From: Chromera velia
Taxonomy: Eukaryota > Sar > Chromeraceae
Reading direction: 5' to 3'
Length of the DNA: 64,000 nt
Assembly (NCBI GenBank): GCA_018398765.1
Contig: JAHBMJ010004498.1
Span: 623 to 64,622, forward strand
Both the position numbers and the translations under genes were made by a program. Under the pieces are notes generated by a model. The model saw only the letters and a list, made by a program, of their open reading frames with translations. It searched no databases and was not told the DNA's origin. Shown here piece by piece: positions 38,401-52,721 of this stretch (the stretch's first letter is position 1; each line of letters starts with the position of its first letter).

Positions 38401-41400
38401 GCAAGCACAGCTCCCAGACGGGCAAACAGAGCGCTGCCAGCCGCCAGGCCCGCGGTCAGGTACGAGGTTCTCCGCGGCACCCCTACATCACTCAGAACTT
38501 CATTTGGGGGGGGAACAGGAGGATCTCCTGTCCCTGCCGGCTCCGGGACCGTTTCTCTTTCCAGTGCCAATCCAGCACGTCCGGCCTCGATGTCGCTGTT
38601 GACGGGGGACCTCGGCCCTGTGTGTGCAGGGGGGAAGGAAGGGAAAAAGGAAAAGAAGAGACCATGCGGGGGGGGGTTGTCTTCGTCCGTTTCGCAACAA
38701 ATAAAAATATGAGCAAAATCTCGTGGGGAAAAAAACAAAGCAAGAAGACAAATGAGGGAACATTCATCAAGCATTGACGCACGCACTTCCCAACAAAGAG
38801 TCAGTCGGGCAAACAGACAGAAAAAACTGCATCAAACTTCCGTTCCTCTTTCCATTTTCGTATCTGTCAACTTACAGCCCTCTCTCTTTCTCATGTATGA
38901 TTTTAAACCCTGTTCGCAAGAAACATGGGAAAAAAATGGTCTTCTGTTTTTCTTTTTTGCTATTAGGCAACGAGACGGGCAGACAGTGTGCTTCCTTCAG
39001 TCAGACAGACAGACAGTGCACGCCGAGAGAGGGAAAGAGAACAGGCAGTACATCCATACTGTCGAAGAGCAGCATCGGGGATGGCCATGCTCTGTGGAAG
39101 AATCTGCATACCACCGACCCACCTGATACCGGCACCGTCTCCTTCTTTCCCCCCTTCCCAAAAGTGAACAGCTGGAAGGTGGGAAATCTCTTTCTGAAAG
39201 GCCTTGCCTCCTCCGTCGCGTTCTGGTTCTGTGCTTTGTTCCCGCTATTTCCCCCCTCCGGCACGCTCTCCATCGGATAGTAAGGCGGCCCCTCCTCTCC
39301 TGCCAGCGTTTCCATTTGGGGGTTCGCCCAAGGCACTTGACTAGGGCTGGTGAGGAGAAACCCCCGATCCTGTTGGGCTTGTCCCTCTACGAATAGGTCT
39401 GGACATGACATCATACTACTGCTGCGTGTGTTCAGTAAGTTGAGAGAACTGCCGCTCTGCTGGCGTAACCCGTCGCGATCCTCGTTGATCAACTCAGGAC
39501 GGAGATGGACCATCTGAGCCCTGAGGACTCTCAACTTTTGCTCGTCCTGCCACTCACTTGTTGGGCCCACGTCCCATTCTTTCAAACCAGCCACTTGGGG
39601 CAAACTCAAGGCAAACCCCCATGGAAGAAGCCCTTTGCGGTCCCCTCCTATCCACTCCAACCCCCCGTTTGTCCGCTCTGCAAGCTGCGCATCCAATTGG
39701 GAACACTGAAGGGAATAAGCTCCTCCAACGCCGGTGTAATCAACGCAGTGCAATGCGTCCATCGCCAGAATCTGGGCACCTCTCAGTCTGTCCATCAGGC
39801 GGTCGTTCAGAAGTCGTGCTTCTCTTCTGCCAAGCTGAAGACTGGCCTCCTCTGCCATAGTCGCCACTGCAGTAGACATCACTCCACCTACAATGGGAAT
39901 CAACGTGTATGCACCCCCTCCCCCTCCTCCACCCTCTTCTGGGTGCTCCCCGGATTCCCCTTCTGCTTGGAAGACGTCCCTGACTGCTGTGCTGCTGCCA
40001 CGGCGAAGGACCGCAAAGAGACGGCTTCCCGTTTCCCCGCTAGGAGGCATTTGCTGCTGCTGCTGTTGCTGGTTATTGCCTGCCCCCCCCGTTCCTGTCG
40101 GGGGAGGGGCAATTGGCAGCATGGGGAGGCCAGCAAAAGCTGGTAGCTCTTTGCTTTCTCGTAAATTCCGAACTGCAACCCCCCCACATCGAGCTAGCAT
40201 GGGCATGGGGTCTAGGTGCAGAACGACTCTGCTGTTGACAAGATCGACGGAACCCTGTGAGAGACCCTGAGAAGAAGTGAACAAATTGATGACTAGATGC
40301 TTTCTCGTTGGGGACTCACGCGGTTGTGCGGACTTCTCTGCCAATCTTCGGACTTCTGCCCTGGCTTCTTCTGTGTCTGCAAGTGCCATCTGGAAGGCAA
40401 GCAGCTGGGGCCATTCACGAATGTCCGCAGGATCGTACTCGTCTTCAGGCAGCAGCACATGATTCTGAGGGTCTGCGCGTGTGCGGACAAGAATGGGGGT
40501 GCCGAGACTGTCTGTAATTCTGATTTCTCCCACCGACATGCTGATTGCCTGACACTCCCCTCCTCCAGCGGGCGTGGCATTCGCACCCCCAGTTTCGGGG
40601 GGTAAATACGGCTGCTGCTGCGTCAAGGGCCTGCTGCTGGGGGGGACAGTCGACTCCCAGTGCCCCCCCGAGGGGCCCCCCACACCGCCCCCACGGGGAA
40701 GACTTGCCAGGGCAGATCTGGCAGAGGAGTTCAAACCGGGGGCTCCCAACGAGCTCGCCTTAGGACCGACCACGGCAGAGAAAAAGTTCGGAGCCTTCTC
40801 GGCATTTCCCCCCCCACCGTCCTGGACATAAAGTGAGTGCATAAGTCGGTGGCCTGCTTTTGGGTCGAGAGAGGGAGACGACGGCTGTCCTCCGCGTCCC
40901 CGTGTCCCCCTGTGCCCGTTCATTGACGACCGACCAGGTTGAGGTTGTGCACTTGACGGGAACTGTACCCGGAAACTCCCTCCCCCACCCGGTGCAGTCG
41001 TTGCAGACCTTGGAGTTTTTCCTGTTATCCCACCTCCTGCTGCATTGCTGTGTGAGGTCCCCGGAGGGCGATGGGGAGATGCAGGGACGACACCTGGGTG
41101 ATGGGAAGTCAAGACAGCCATCGACGCAAGAGCTTCGGCTTCCTCTGGGTGAGAGGGGGTATACCCAACCACAGAGAAGTCTTGCAGAGAAATCCGCAGA
41201 ACCTCTAACGTCCCGTCTCCTTGCTTGGTCCCACTCTCCCCCCCCGCGAGTTGTTGATAAGTACCGCCCCCTTCAGGGAAGATCTCCCCGCCCCAACCGG
41301 ATCGACCTCCCTCCATCTGTGCGGCGGGGGGAGTGGAGGACATCAAGTTGGACGGACGCCTAGTGAAAGGGGGAATTCTATTCGTTCGAAGATCCTGACG

Positions 41401-43044
41401 CAGACACAAAGAACATTCATCGAATCGCAAACAGAATCTCCGAGGAGTTGCCCCTGACCCGTCCATCATGACTCCTCCTTGATGTGGCGTAAAAGATGGA
41501 GCTCCCCCCTGCACCTCGCTGAATAAGCCAGCGGGCCCGCTCTGGCCTGGAAGCACGCTCTGCGTAGCGGCAGAGGGAAAGTTGACGTAGGTCGAGTGTC
41601 CGTCAGGCGATGCGCCTGTGAGAAAGATTGACTCAGGCGCATCGCCAGAGAGAGGCATCTGTGAGGACAGGCTTTGCCAATCAAATCCGCCGAGAAACGA
41701 GTGAAGCCGGAGACGAAACTCCGCCCCTGAACTGCCAGTGTACACCGTGGAAGCGACGCGAAATTGAAACGACGGGTCACCCGGCCGGAGACTCAGGCGA
41801 GGGGCAGCCTTTGCGCCCCCTTTGGGACGACCGAGAGCGTTCGGGCCCTCTGGTCCACAAATAAATGAGACCGAAAGGCCGCTTCGCTTTTCAGCAGCTT
41901 CTCCTCGTACCGCCATAAGACTCTTTCCAGGAGAAAACCCGGGGCCCTCTTGCTTGTCCGCACCTGCTGCTACTGAACGTAAGGACGCAAACTGTTTGGC
42001 GTCGGGGGAATCGGGAGAGGAGGGACAACTCTGGGCAGCGTCCTCAAGTGACCGCTCCTTCCCGCCAAGTTGGCACTTCTTGATCAGCCGACGTATCTGA
42101 CGAAAAGGCATCGACACGCCCCTTACGGCCTCACTGACAGGAACGAAGAAAAGCTGAACGTCTGTCACTCGAATCCGCACAAAGAGATCCGTTTTCACCC
42201 TTCGAACCTTTTGTGCCAATTTTTGGAGTCCGCCCACTTTCTTGGGAGGGGGCGGAGACGGTGTCCCTTCTGGCGACTCACTCATCCCCCCGCCTCTCTT
42301 TCTCTTGTCAGCAGAAGAGGCGGCCTCTCTGAGATCTTTGTCAGAAGCTCCCGGAGCGCCATTTTCTGCAGCCGTGCCTTTTAGCAAACTTCCCTCCTCA
42401 GGATCGGCTCTCCATTCGCGCCTTTGTGCATTTTCCTCCTCCTCCTCCTGGTCACCCTCACCCGAATTTGCCTCCGACTCTGTGCCCTCGGATGTGCTCA
42501 CTGTGTCGACTCCGGAAGGGGACGAAAAGGGATGTCGATCTTTCGCTGCTGCCACCTGCTTCCCCCTGCAACGATGATGCAGGCATGCAGGCACACGGAC
42601 AGAGAGTCATTGAAGATGTAACACTTTTCAGTCCTGAGGCACAAGGTAATCCGATTACCGAGGGATTTTCACTTTTTGAAACCTTCTGATGCGGATGCGC
42701 ATCTGAGACTCTACATGATCATGCGCAGCTCGTGTGCAAAAATGGAAAGAGGCAGGGGGGCAGCGGGGAAGTCAAGAGTGCCAGCCGTGGAAATTAATTT
42801 AGCTTTCTCTGCCCGATCATGTTGTGACTGACTTGGTGACCCAATCGTTTTTGTAGAAGGCAGAGACGTCGTTCTTGAACAGGAAGAGCTTGCTCACCTG
42901 AAGCGCAACCAGGGAATAATATTTTGGAAGGCTCACGCGGGCTTGCACATGAATGCACGCAAACAAAGACATACAGACGCAAACGCACACGTACACGCAC
43001 TCACTCACACATACGCACACACATAAACAAACATGCACGCACGC

Positions 43045-43075
<31 letters not shown>

Positions 43076-44693
43076 CCAACCACAAGCACGCACGGAGGGA
43101 AGGGAGCAAAGAGAGAAACGGAGGGGAAAAGGCAACTAAAGACTGCGCACGCCACACTATCCACACAAAGAGCCAGCCACTTACCAGCAATGGATGGACT
43201 GAAAGGCGGCAAGCGTCCACGTCCACCTCCAAACTCTGACCAGAGTGCGACAAGTGGCCAGTGGACAGAGGAAGAATGTCACTGCAACTTTCATCCTCTT
43301 CTTCTTCGTCCTCGTCGGAGCTGAAATCTTTCCTCTCGTCTAGGTTCTCTCCTTTGGGACAATCAACTTCTTTCATTGTGTCCTCGTCTTCCTCGCCTGC
43401 TCCCTTTTCCTTCTCGTCTCCTTGACCGCGCGCCTGTCTCTGATCTCTCAATCCGCCTCGCTCTCCCTCCTTTCCCTCATCACCCACATCCTCTGCCTCT
43501 TCGTCTGAACCGTCCCCTCCAGAGTCCGAGTCACCGTCACTCATTTCGGGGAGATCATCGACCGTGAAGACACTTTGACTTGTCAGGCCTGTCTGGCCTC
43601 TCTGCAGACCCGCTCCCTTTTCCAACTCCTCCCCGGAGTCCTCGAGGGATACGCCCTTCCCCCATCGACGGTAAGCCAGAGAGAAGAATCCAGAAGAAGT
43701 GGGGCTCTGTTTGACCACAGACAGGCTGGGGTGTCCACGACCAGCAGCCTGGGGGTTGCGACGAGTCACACGAGAGAAGACCGCGTGAAGCGTTGGGCTT
43801 CTCCCGTTCAGCAAGCCCGTGAAGGGAGGAGGGAAGGGAAGTACAGTGCGGGTTGGAAGGAGATCGAATGTGATGGGGAGCTGCTTGTGTTTTCGCACAA
43901 AAGCCTCAATGCTCTCGTTCGTCCATCCAAACATACCAGATTCAGTCTGGCCCTGCTGAGCGCTCAGCTGGGGGGCCCATGGAGGTGAGGTAATGGAAGC
44001 CCGGGGTTGTTGTTGGAATTCGGAGGAGCCCAGAAGGCCAGGGTGGAACAGGGACTGGGCCGGGGGGGGCTGTTGAGATTGATGCACGCTCCCTCGGGTT
44101 GAGTATCCCCCAGGAGAGACCTTCACTGGAAAAGCAGGAGCTGAAGGATACTCCACATACCACCCAACCACCTCAGCCACCCGAGTCTCAATAAAATCAG
44201 GATAGATCTTCCTGCCCGCCTTCTGGTCTGGCCCCGCACCTGCGGGTCCGGGGGACGCGGCCACTTCTTCTAAATGAGACGGGCCCAGGGGAGGCGAAGT
44301 GGGAGGGGACAGGAAGCTGCGGGCCTTCCCATTTTGACCTCCTGGGCTGAAGAAGTCTTGTTGTTGCGGGGGCTGCCTCTTCATTTTCCGTCGAATTGCT
44401 TCTCTCTCCGTTCGTCTGTCTTTCAGAGTTGCGTTCAAAGAGGCGTCATGGATGATGGCAGCCCCAATCATCCAGGTGCCGCTCCTGAGGATATCAATTT
44501 CGAATCTCTTCACTTGAGACGAAAGAGAGGCCCACCACATTTGATCCTGCACCCTTCCGGGCGATGTGGGGCTGAGGATGTCTGGAGTCTGCCCTTGTCC
44601 CTTCAGGCCCCCAGTGGTGGGAGGGACGTGGGGGTTGAACTCCATGTGAAAGCTGAAGGCAAACCGAAGCCCTGCAAATCAATCGCGTACTCG

Positions 44694-44767
<74 letters not shown>

Positions 44768-47700
44768 CAGCAAAGAAGACGGAAGAAAAAGAGAACCATG
44801 CAGCAGAGGGAGCTTGAAGACCAAGAAGGCCAAACGCCCAATAAAACTTCGTGAGCCGTCCTTCTTTTCTGTACACTTTGGCTGCCTATGCTCAGGTCCC
44901 TATACTTCCACTGCCAGATCGATTTCTCAGAGACCTCTTCTCTGAGCTCTGCGCATTTTTCTCACAAGAAATCAGGAAGACAAGCAGAGATGGGAATGGG
45001 GGAGGTCAATCACAGGCGTGACCTGGCTGGAAATATTTTTCTCTTTCTAAGCAGGACTTTTGCTTGGTATTTGCTTGGGGATTCTCGCAACTGAAGTGAG
45101 GTCGAAAATCGGCAGGGATGATGGAATTCGAACAGGAACAGGGAGAAAGCAGACCAGGAAGCAAGTAAGAAACGATGCAACAAACGGACCGACCGAAATT
45201 TTCCCCTGCCATCACGGCGGTCCGAGCAAAAAGGTGGTCCACAGGGAAAATTGGAACGTCCTGAGGGACCTTCCCTCCCCCGACTGCAGAAGCCCCGAGT
45301 AGTGCTCCACTGTCACCCCCCGTCTTTTCCTTCTCTCCCGATAGATCTCCTCCTGGTTGCTGACTGTTCGGGAAGGAGGTCCTTGTCGGTCTGTCAATCT
45401 CCCACAAAGCGCCGGTCCATTCAGCCAGACTCCTCACGGGAATCAGACCAAGCACAGACGGGCAAGAATCCATTGACTCATCCTCTCCTTCTTCCTCTCC
45501 GATCATGTTGTCTACTCCCAAACCCGCAGCAAGGGCAGCGTCTAGCTGAGCACTCAACGCCTCCATTCCACCCAACGCACGGCTGTCCGAGTCGATGTGA
45601 CCCCACACAGAAGAGAAAGCTCTGCTTTCGCCCGCGGGGTCGTTCTCCGGGACCATGCGTGCTCCTGCGACCTGGCTGAACGCCCCGGCAAGCCCCTGCC
45701 GTTGGTCCATGCCCCTAGGCCCGATGGCCCCCAAGGGAAGGGACATGGTCGGGCCCTCCATGGCATTTCTACTGAGAGGAAACCCGAGAGAGTTCACGTT
45801 CCCAAACGAGGGGGGGGCAGCACTGGGAGGCAGGACGGTCGAGGGAGACCCTTTTCCAAATGACCTCATCGACCTCAACGTGTCCAGAACCATCCGTTGA
45901 GACCCTGTCACCCCCCCACCGTGGCGAATCGTCCCCATACTCCGCCCAGTCTGCTCACCAAGGGGAAGCGAGACAGCTGCAGAACGACCCTGAGCATGCG
46001 CATGTGCGGACGTGTCAACGACCGCGCCCCCGGCCCCGTCTCCAGACGACACGGAACCCTGGAGGCCGTCAGGCAGAAAGAAAGCAGAATATCTTCTTCC
46101 ACCAACATCCTCGTCTTCTTCCTCCTGCTGAGCAGCTATCAGTTGCTGTTGTTCGTTCTTCATTTGAAGGTGGAGTTCCTTCATTTGTTCGAGCCTCTTT
46201 CGATCTTGCTCTGCCCTCTCAGGGTCTGCAACGAGAAGATGGACATTTGTGTTCGCACTCCTCCCCTTGACCTGCCACTGGCAGTCTTCCTTTGGGATTT
46301 CTTGAGACTTGTCGGGCACTTTGTCTTTCGAGATCGCCAGGTGCTCGGGGATCGGCAGGAGACCGCAGGATTTGGACGTGGCCTGATCGACAGAGAGAGA
46401 CAATTAAGACACAAAGAAAACGAATGAACAAACATACCCAGAGTATAGCAAGCCAGAGGGAGACAGAAAATGGAACGTTTGACGGAAGCGCAATCGACTT
46501 CTTGCTCTCTCTCTCTCTCTCTCATCGGGGTGGAAGGAAGAGGGCGATCATCCTTCGGAGAATAGAACAGATTCATTCAGAGTGCGAAGGCAGTGAGAGA
46601 GACTGAGAGAGGAGAAACCCATGTACCCACCATCAAAACATGGAGAGGGATGCAATTATCAACAGCAGAGAAGTGCTCAGAAAGGCAAGTAAGTCCTTTA
46701 CTTTTGTCTCTTCTCCTACCAACAAACCGGGGCAAACCAGGTTATGCATGCAAGCACAGTCCCAATGGTCCTTTGGTTCGTGCACCTACGTACCTAGCCT
46801 CCCGACTGACTGACCGAAAAAGCGGAACCGAAAGCCTTCAAGTCCCCCACAAGGGCCGCAGAAACAAACAGGTGGAGATTCGCAAAATCAAATTCGATGT
46901 CTCGAACCCCTGGCCTCATATCCACCGACAGCTTCAATGACGATTTGCCCACTGCCGGAAGACTGGAGGACCCAGGACCCTCAAAGCTGCTGTCTCTCTC
47001 CCGTTCCCTTTCCCCCTCCCACCCCCCTCCTGGTGCTGAAGGCGCTTCCAATGCGCGGTCGAACACCACGCGGATTCCAGGAAACGCCTCCACCGCCCCC
47101 GTCAGGAGGCCCTCATGAGCTTCCAGCTGCTGGTCGGCCTTCGCGTCCCCCTCAGGCTTTCCACTGGCCTGAGGGGGTGAAGGCGAGGGGGCCATGTGAG
47201 GTGACAGGTGCCTCATGCCCCCCGTCTGCTGCCGTCTTCTCTTCCTTTTGGTGCCCGGGCTGGGGGGCACCGTCCCCTGCTGTTGCTGTAGTTTCACCAC
47301 ATGCGCTGCGTACTTGCAACAACAGAGAGACTCCCAGTGGCGGTTCTGCCCGAACGTCTGGACGTGTGTCCCTACGAGCTCTTGAATGTCCAGATGGACA
47401 AATCGGCCATAGGGAATTCGGGACTCTGCAGGCATGAATGGTCACGCAAAGGGTTCGTCGCTCATTCAGTTGATGAAAGAAGCAGCACGAGGAAAGAGGC
47501 ACCTGGAGGTAAAAAAAGGAATCTAAATTGCCAAGGCGCAGAAAAAGGAATTCGGAGCAAAATGTGAGACCGGAAAACCTCAACCGGAAAAGATGGACAA
47601 GTATTGGGGAAGGAGGTCTGCAGGAGTCCATGAGAACAGTCTTCAAATGCGAAATCTATTGAATTGGAAGAAAGACGCATAAACCGAAAAAGCAGCTTGG

Positions 47701-50700
47701 AATGGGAGAACAAATCTGACGACTGACGATATTGCATGTTCATTCTGTACGCGCGCAGTCGGAGAAAGAGTCTTCGGTGGTGAAAGAACGCGAGACGGAG
47801 CTGCGAGAAGGGGGGGGNNNNNNNNNNNNNNNNNNNNNNNNNNNNNNNNNNNNNNNNNNNNNNNNNNNNNNNNNNNNNNNNNNNNNNNNNNNNNNNNNNN
47901 NNNNNNNNNNNNNNNNNNNNNNNNNNNNNNNNNNNNNNNNNNNNNNNNNNNNNNNNNNNNNNNNNNNNNNNNNNNNNNNNNNNNNNNNNNNNNNNNNNNN
48001 NNNNNNNNNNNNNNNNNNNNNNNNNNNNNNNNNNNNNNNNNNNNNNNNNNNNNNNNNNNNNNNNNNNNNNNNNNNNNNNNNNNNNNNNNNNNNNNNNNNN
48101 NNNNNNNNNNNNNNNNNNNNNNNNGGGGGGGGGGGGGGGGGAGAGAGAGAGAAAAGTGAACAAACAAGCCAAAATGGTGAACGTATCGCCTCGCGGTCAT
48201 GAAAAAGAGGGACAGAGCCGACCCGAGAAGGCCACGAGAAAATGAAGAAGGACAAGAGCACCGTAAACACGTGGAAAGGGGCGCGCAACCCACACGGGAG
48301 GCAACTGCGCAGTGAGTGCGCTTGTTTTGTCAACGCACCCATTCCTTGCTGGCGAAGGGAGTCGGCTGACCGACGGACGGACGGACGGACGGACCTGCTG
48401 CATAGAGAATCTGTACGTCTTTGGAGGGGGATCAGTGAGTTTCTTCACAGCCGTGTGGTCGTACATTTCCTTCGGCATATGATACGCGTATCCTCTGAAG
48501 AGGGCCGCAGAGGAGGCTGGGGACACGTTGAGGTGCGTCTCTGAAAGGCTGACTCTCATCTCTTTCGAACAGTCGTAGAAGTCTGCTCCCACGCAGTTCA
48601 TCGCACGTAGACCGTTGCAGAACCCAAAACCACTGCGAGACAATCAGGGCAGAGAGGCAAGGGGGGTGAATTCATATCTGGTACACCCAGGCGGCGATTG
48701 AGCACCTGACAAGCTATGAGAAGAGGACAGAGACATTCGATCAGGCTAGGTTGGAACGCCTTCAAACCGCTTCTTTGGTTCAAACAAGAATCAAAATGAA
48801 AAACAAACAGACCGCTTTCGTCTGCGCGCCTGTATTTGTGCGAATGCATCTTATGCCTGGCTGCCGGTCCATTTGTCTGTTTATCGGTCTGCCTGCCCGT
48901 CTACCTGTCTGTCTCTCTGTATGCGACTGACTCGACGTCCTTGTTGTTTGGACTGAAATGATTGCCAACGAAGATCTGCATCGTGGCTGCCTTCAGTTGC
49001 CACCTCTTTGCCCTCTGGATGGAAATCAGCGGCCGCTGGTAGACGAACGAGCACGACTCGCACTCAACCTGCGCTCATGCACTCAAAAAGCCGATCGATC
49101 AATGAGTCAGTTGCCGGGCTGAGCGCTCTATCGAGCATCTAGTCGAGATAGAAGAGGCCAGGCCGGATTTCTAGAAGTGCACTGGCCCCAGCTTCCTGTG
49201 TCTCTCCTGACATTTCGTTTCCCTCCTTTTATTCTGTTGGACGCATCCACTGCGACAGGCAGACAGTCAACACGCGGCCTTTCTTCTTACTCTCTCCTCT
49301 CTTCTCTTTTCTTCGCTTTCCTCCACAGTACTCGCGAACTCAGAACAGACCAAGCATCTGGACAGACTACACTCTTGGGGGAAAAAACACAGAAAAAAGC
49401 AACGTCGACAAGCAAGTAGAGACGTACGCTGACATGAATCAACAAAGAAATATAGAGGAACATGCAGACGCCTCAAAATCGAATAGAGAGACTATGAAGA
49501 ACCCAATCAGCAAAAACAAATTAAAACAGACCCCCCCCCCCCCAAAAAAANNCCCCCCCAAAAAAAAAACCATCTGCACCTCTGTTGTGTGTGCCCACCT
49601 GGAGACAGGACTCCCCCTCCACCCCCTCACGAGACGGGAAATTCCACTTCATGTCACAGAATTGAGTCGCTTCTGAGAATTCATCCAGCAACTCAACTTG
49701 GGGGGCTTTCACCATCCCAGGAACCTTCAAGGATTGCATTCAACCAGACAGCCATCTACTTTATGAAGACCAGGAAAGAACTGAGAAAGGAAAAAGAGGG
49801 CTGAACCAAACAAGGAGAGGGTACAGAATGTGCGACCTCTCTTTTCTGTTCCACGCTTCATCTGTTCGTGTTGCTCATCCAAATTTCCCTTTTCTGTCTT
49901 CCCGGTTTCTTTGTGTGCGAGCTCACAAGAAAGACACCTTCGCTGAATCCTTTCTGCAGTCGATCACTCATCCACCCACTCACATACGCACTCACTCACT
50001 CACTCACTCACTCACCTGCACCCTTCTGGCCTTCAGAACCAGGAATGGCGTCTGGATGCAGTACCTCGTCAGTCGTCCCTCGGAGGTTTTCCGGTCGTTC
50101 ATTGCGACTTGGAGCGCCAACTGCATGCATCCAAACGAGGAAGTGGCGACCCAGATTCGTTTCAGGCAGGTCGGCTGGTCAGTGGGTTGACAAGATATTC
50201 GCAAAAGAGAAACAAGCAGATGGAGCACCGTTGGCGTCGGAATGCAAACAAACGTTGACATCCAGAAACACACACACACACACACACACAGAGCGCGAGC
50301 AAAACCGCTACACAGACAAGCAAAACACGCAATCAGCGAGCGCTGTTGCATGTGCCTCCCTTGTCGCCAGGACATTGGAGAGAGTACTGACCTTCAACGC
50401 GTATTCCTCACAGATTCGACGAAGCCACAAGGCGTTGACACGGGCGTTCTGCAATGAGGAGATGATCAACGCAATTAAGAAGAATGCCAAACAAACACGC
50501 GGACGGAATTGTGGTCGTTTCACGTCACGCGGGGATCCCGCCCCCAGAAAAGGATTTTCACTTTTTTTTCGGACATTTTGAAGTTGCACACCTCAAAAAA
50601 GCCCAGAGAGTGGAATCCCTCCGGGCAGAGACGGAGAAACCTAACAAACTGACTCCACCACCCTACTCATCCACCCGCCCACCTACCGGCGTGATGTAGT

Positions 50701-50927
50701 AGAAGAGAGGCATCGCGTGACGGAGGTCAGCCCACACTGCGGGCGAGCTGAAAGTGTACGTCTTTCCCCCGAGCTGCAGAGAGTGAGGCACGGACCCGTA
50801 AAGGAAGGAAGGAAGGAAGGAAGGAAGGAAGAAAGAAAGAAAAAAAGAAAGAAAGCAAGCAAGCAAGCAAGCACGAACAAACGAACGAACAGAAAGAAAG
50901 AACGGAAAGAAAGAAAGAAAGACAGAA

Positions 50928-50958
<31 letters not shown>

Positions 50959-51032
50959 GAAGGAAGGAAGGAAGGAAAGAAGGAAGGAAGGAAGGAAGGA
51001 AGAAAGAAAGAAAGAAAGAAAGAAACAAAGAG

Positions 51033-51063
<31 letters not shown>

Positions 51064-51184
51064 AAAGAAAAGAAAGAAAGAAAGAAAGAAAGAAAGGAAG
51101 GAAGAAAGAAAGAAAGGAAGGAAGGAAGGAAGGGAAGGAAGGAAGGAAGGAAGGGAAGGAAGGAAGGAAGAAAGAAAGAAAGTA

Positions 51185-51215
<31 letters not shown>

Positions 51216-52682
51216 GAAGAAAGAAAGGAAGCAAGGAAGGAAGGAAGGAAGAAAGAAAGGAAGAAAGGAAGAAAAAAAGAAAGAAAAACAGGAAGGAAGG
51301 AAGGAAGGAAGGAAGAAAAGGGTGAAAAAACCCGAATAGGCAGAGAGGAAAGGAAATGGGGGAGCATTGAGCTTGAAAGGATCGGCAAGATTGAGGGTAG
51401 CAGGCAAAGTTGTACGGAAGGAAATGGGAAGAGATAAAGAAGCGGGAGGGAGGGAGGCCTGAGGGGTAGTTCAGAACCGCTCAGAAGATGTCCCAAAAAC
51501 CAAAGGAGACCCAGGATGAAAAAACTAGACAGAAGGTATGCGACACTCTTACGGCGGAGGTCGGTATGGGCAAGGAGCACAGAAATCAACTCATGTTCTC
51601 ATTCAAGACTACTCTTTCCGTTTTGAGAGATCAATCTGTCTGTCTGTCTGTCTGTCTGTCTGTGTGTCTGCCTGTCTGAAAAAACGGACCACGTCATCAT
51701 CGATGAGGACCCCGAAGTTTTCTTTCGGATTGTCCATCCACTCTCTTCCGTCTTCGGTCGTCCTCCCGAGAAATTTGGGCATTCTGTCCAGCGTCTTCAT
51801 CTTCCTGCGCGTCTCCATCTCCTCCTCTGAGTTGACCTCTAGAAATTGTCCAACCAGGCGAGGAAAGGACGCAAAGGTTTTGAAGGCAAAATCGGAGACA
51901 TCGCTGTTCCCTGTCTTCTTCTTCTTCTTCTCTCGTCCACGCTGGCCTTGATCTGCTGTGGATGCGGATGAAGAGGCGCCCTCTTCCTCTGCCGCGTTCA
52001 GAGTACAGTTCTCGTAGAGGAAGTCCTCTACCAGCTCTGTCTGCGAGCGTGTTGACCGGCTCCGACCTGCAGTCGCACCCCAGACCATCACTGCCTTCCT
52101 CAGCAGCTTCCTCTGATCCCATCTCTTCCCTGAATTTCTCGACATCTGTTCCTCAGTTTCATCCAGGGCTTCCGCAAGCAGCCTCATTTCACCCAACACC
52201 GTCACAGAAGACTTGCAGGGCACCCGAGTGTGGTTGCGGAAGAGAAACTCGGAGCAGGTGATCAAGAGGGCATCCGTGCGGGGCATGTGAGTAGGGGGCG
52301 GGGCACCCGGAGCAGCACGGGCGGTCGAGGAGGTGATGTAAGGGTTCTTCACCACCCCCGCAGCAGTGAGAGAGGTGCCCCATGTGTCTGATCGACGAAA
52401 CGCAAAGCTCGTGGCTCGTGAGATGTTTGCGGGTGTCGGGCTTTTCATCTCCCTCAGGCCCCCCTCTGTCTTCTCAGATTCCCCCCCCATTGCACCTCCC
52501 CCAGTGGAACGGGAAGGCTCTGCTCCCGACTCTCGGAGAACTACTGAAGCTCTCATCTCGTCGGCAGCATCATCCTCTTTTTCCCTGGCTTTCGCGGCTG
52601 CAGTGACGGGATTTTCCTCTGCGACCGAGTTGTAGTCGAACAAGATTCGAAACTCGAGGCCACCCGGCATGCTCAACTGCAT

Positions 52683-52721
<39 letters not shown>

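Noticed and set aside
50717-51589. Long frames on both strands (Lys/Arg/Glu-rich or Phe/Leu/Ser-rich) over the purine tract
   Set aside because: Pure products of (GGAA/GAAA)n repeats; only the exon 50687-50773 within the minus frame is supported.
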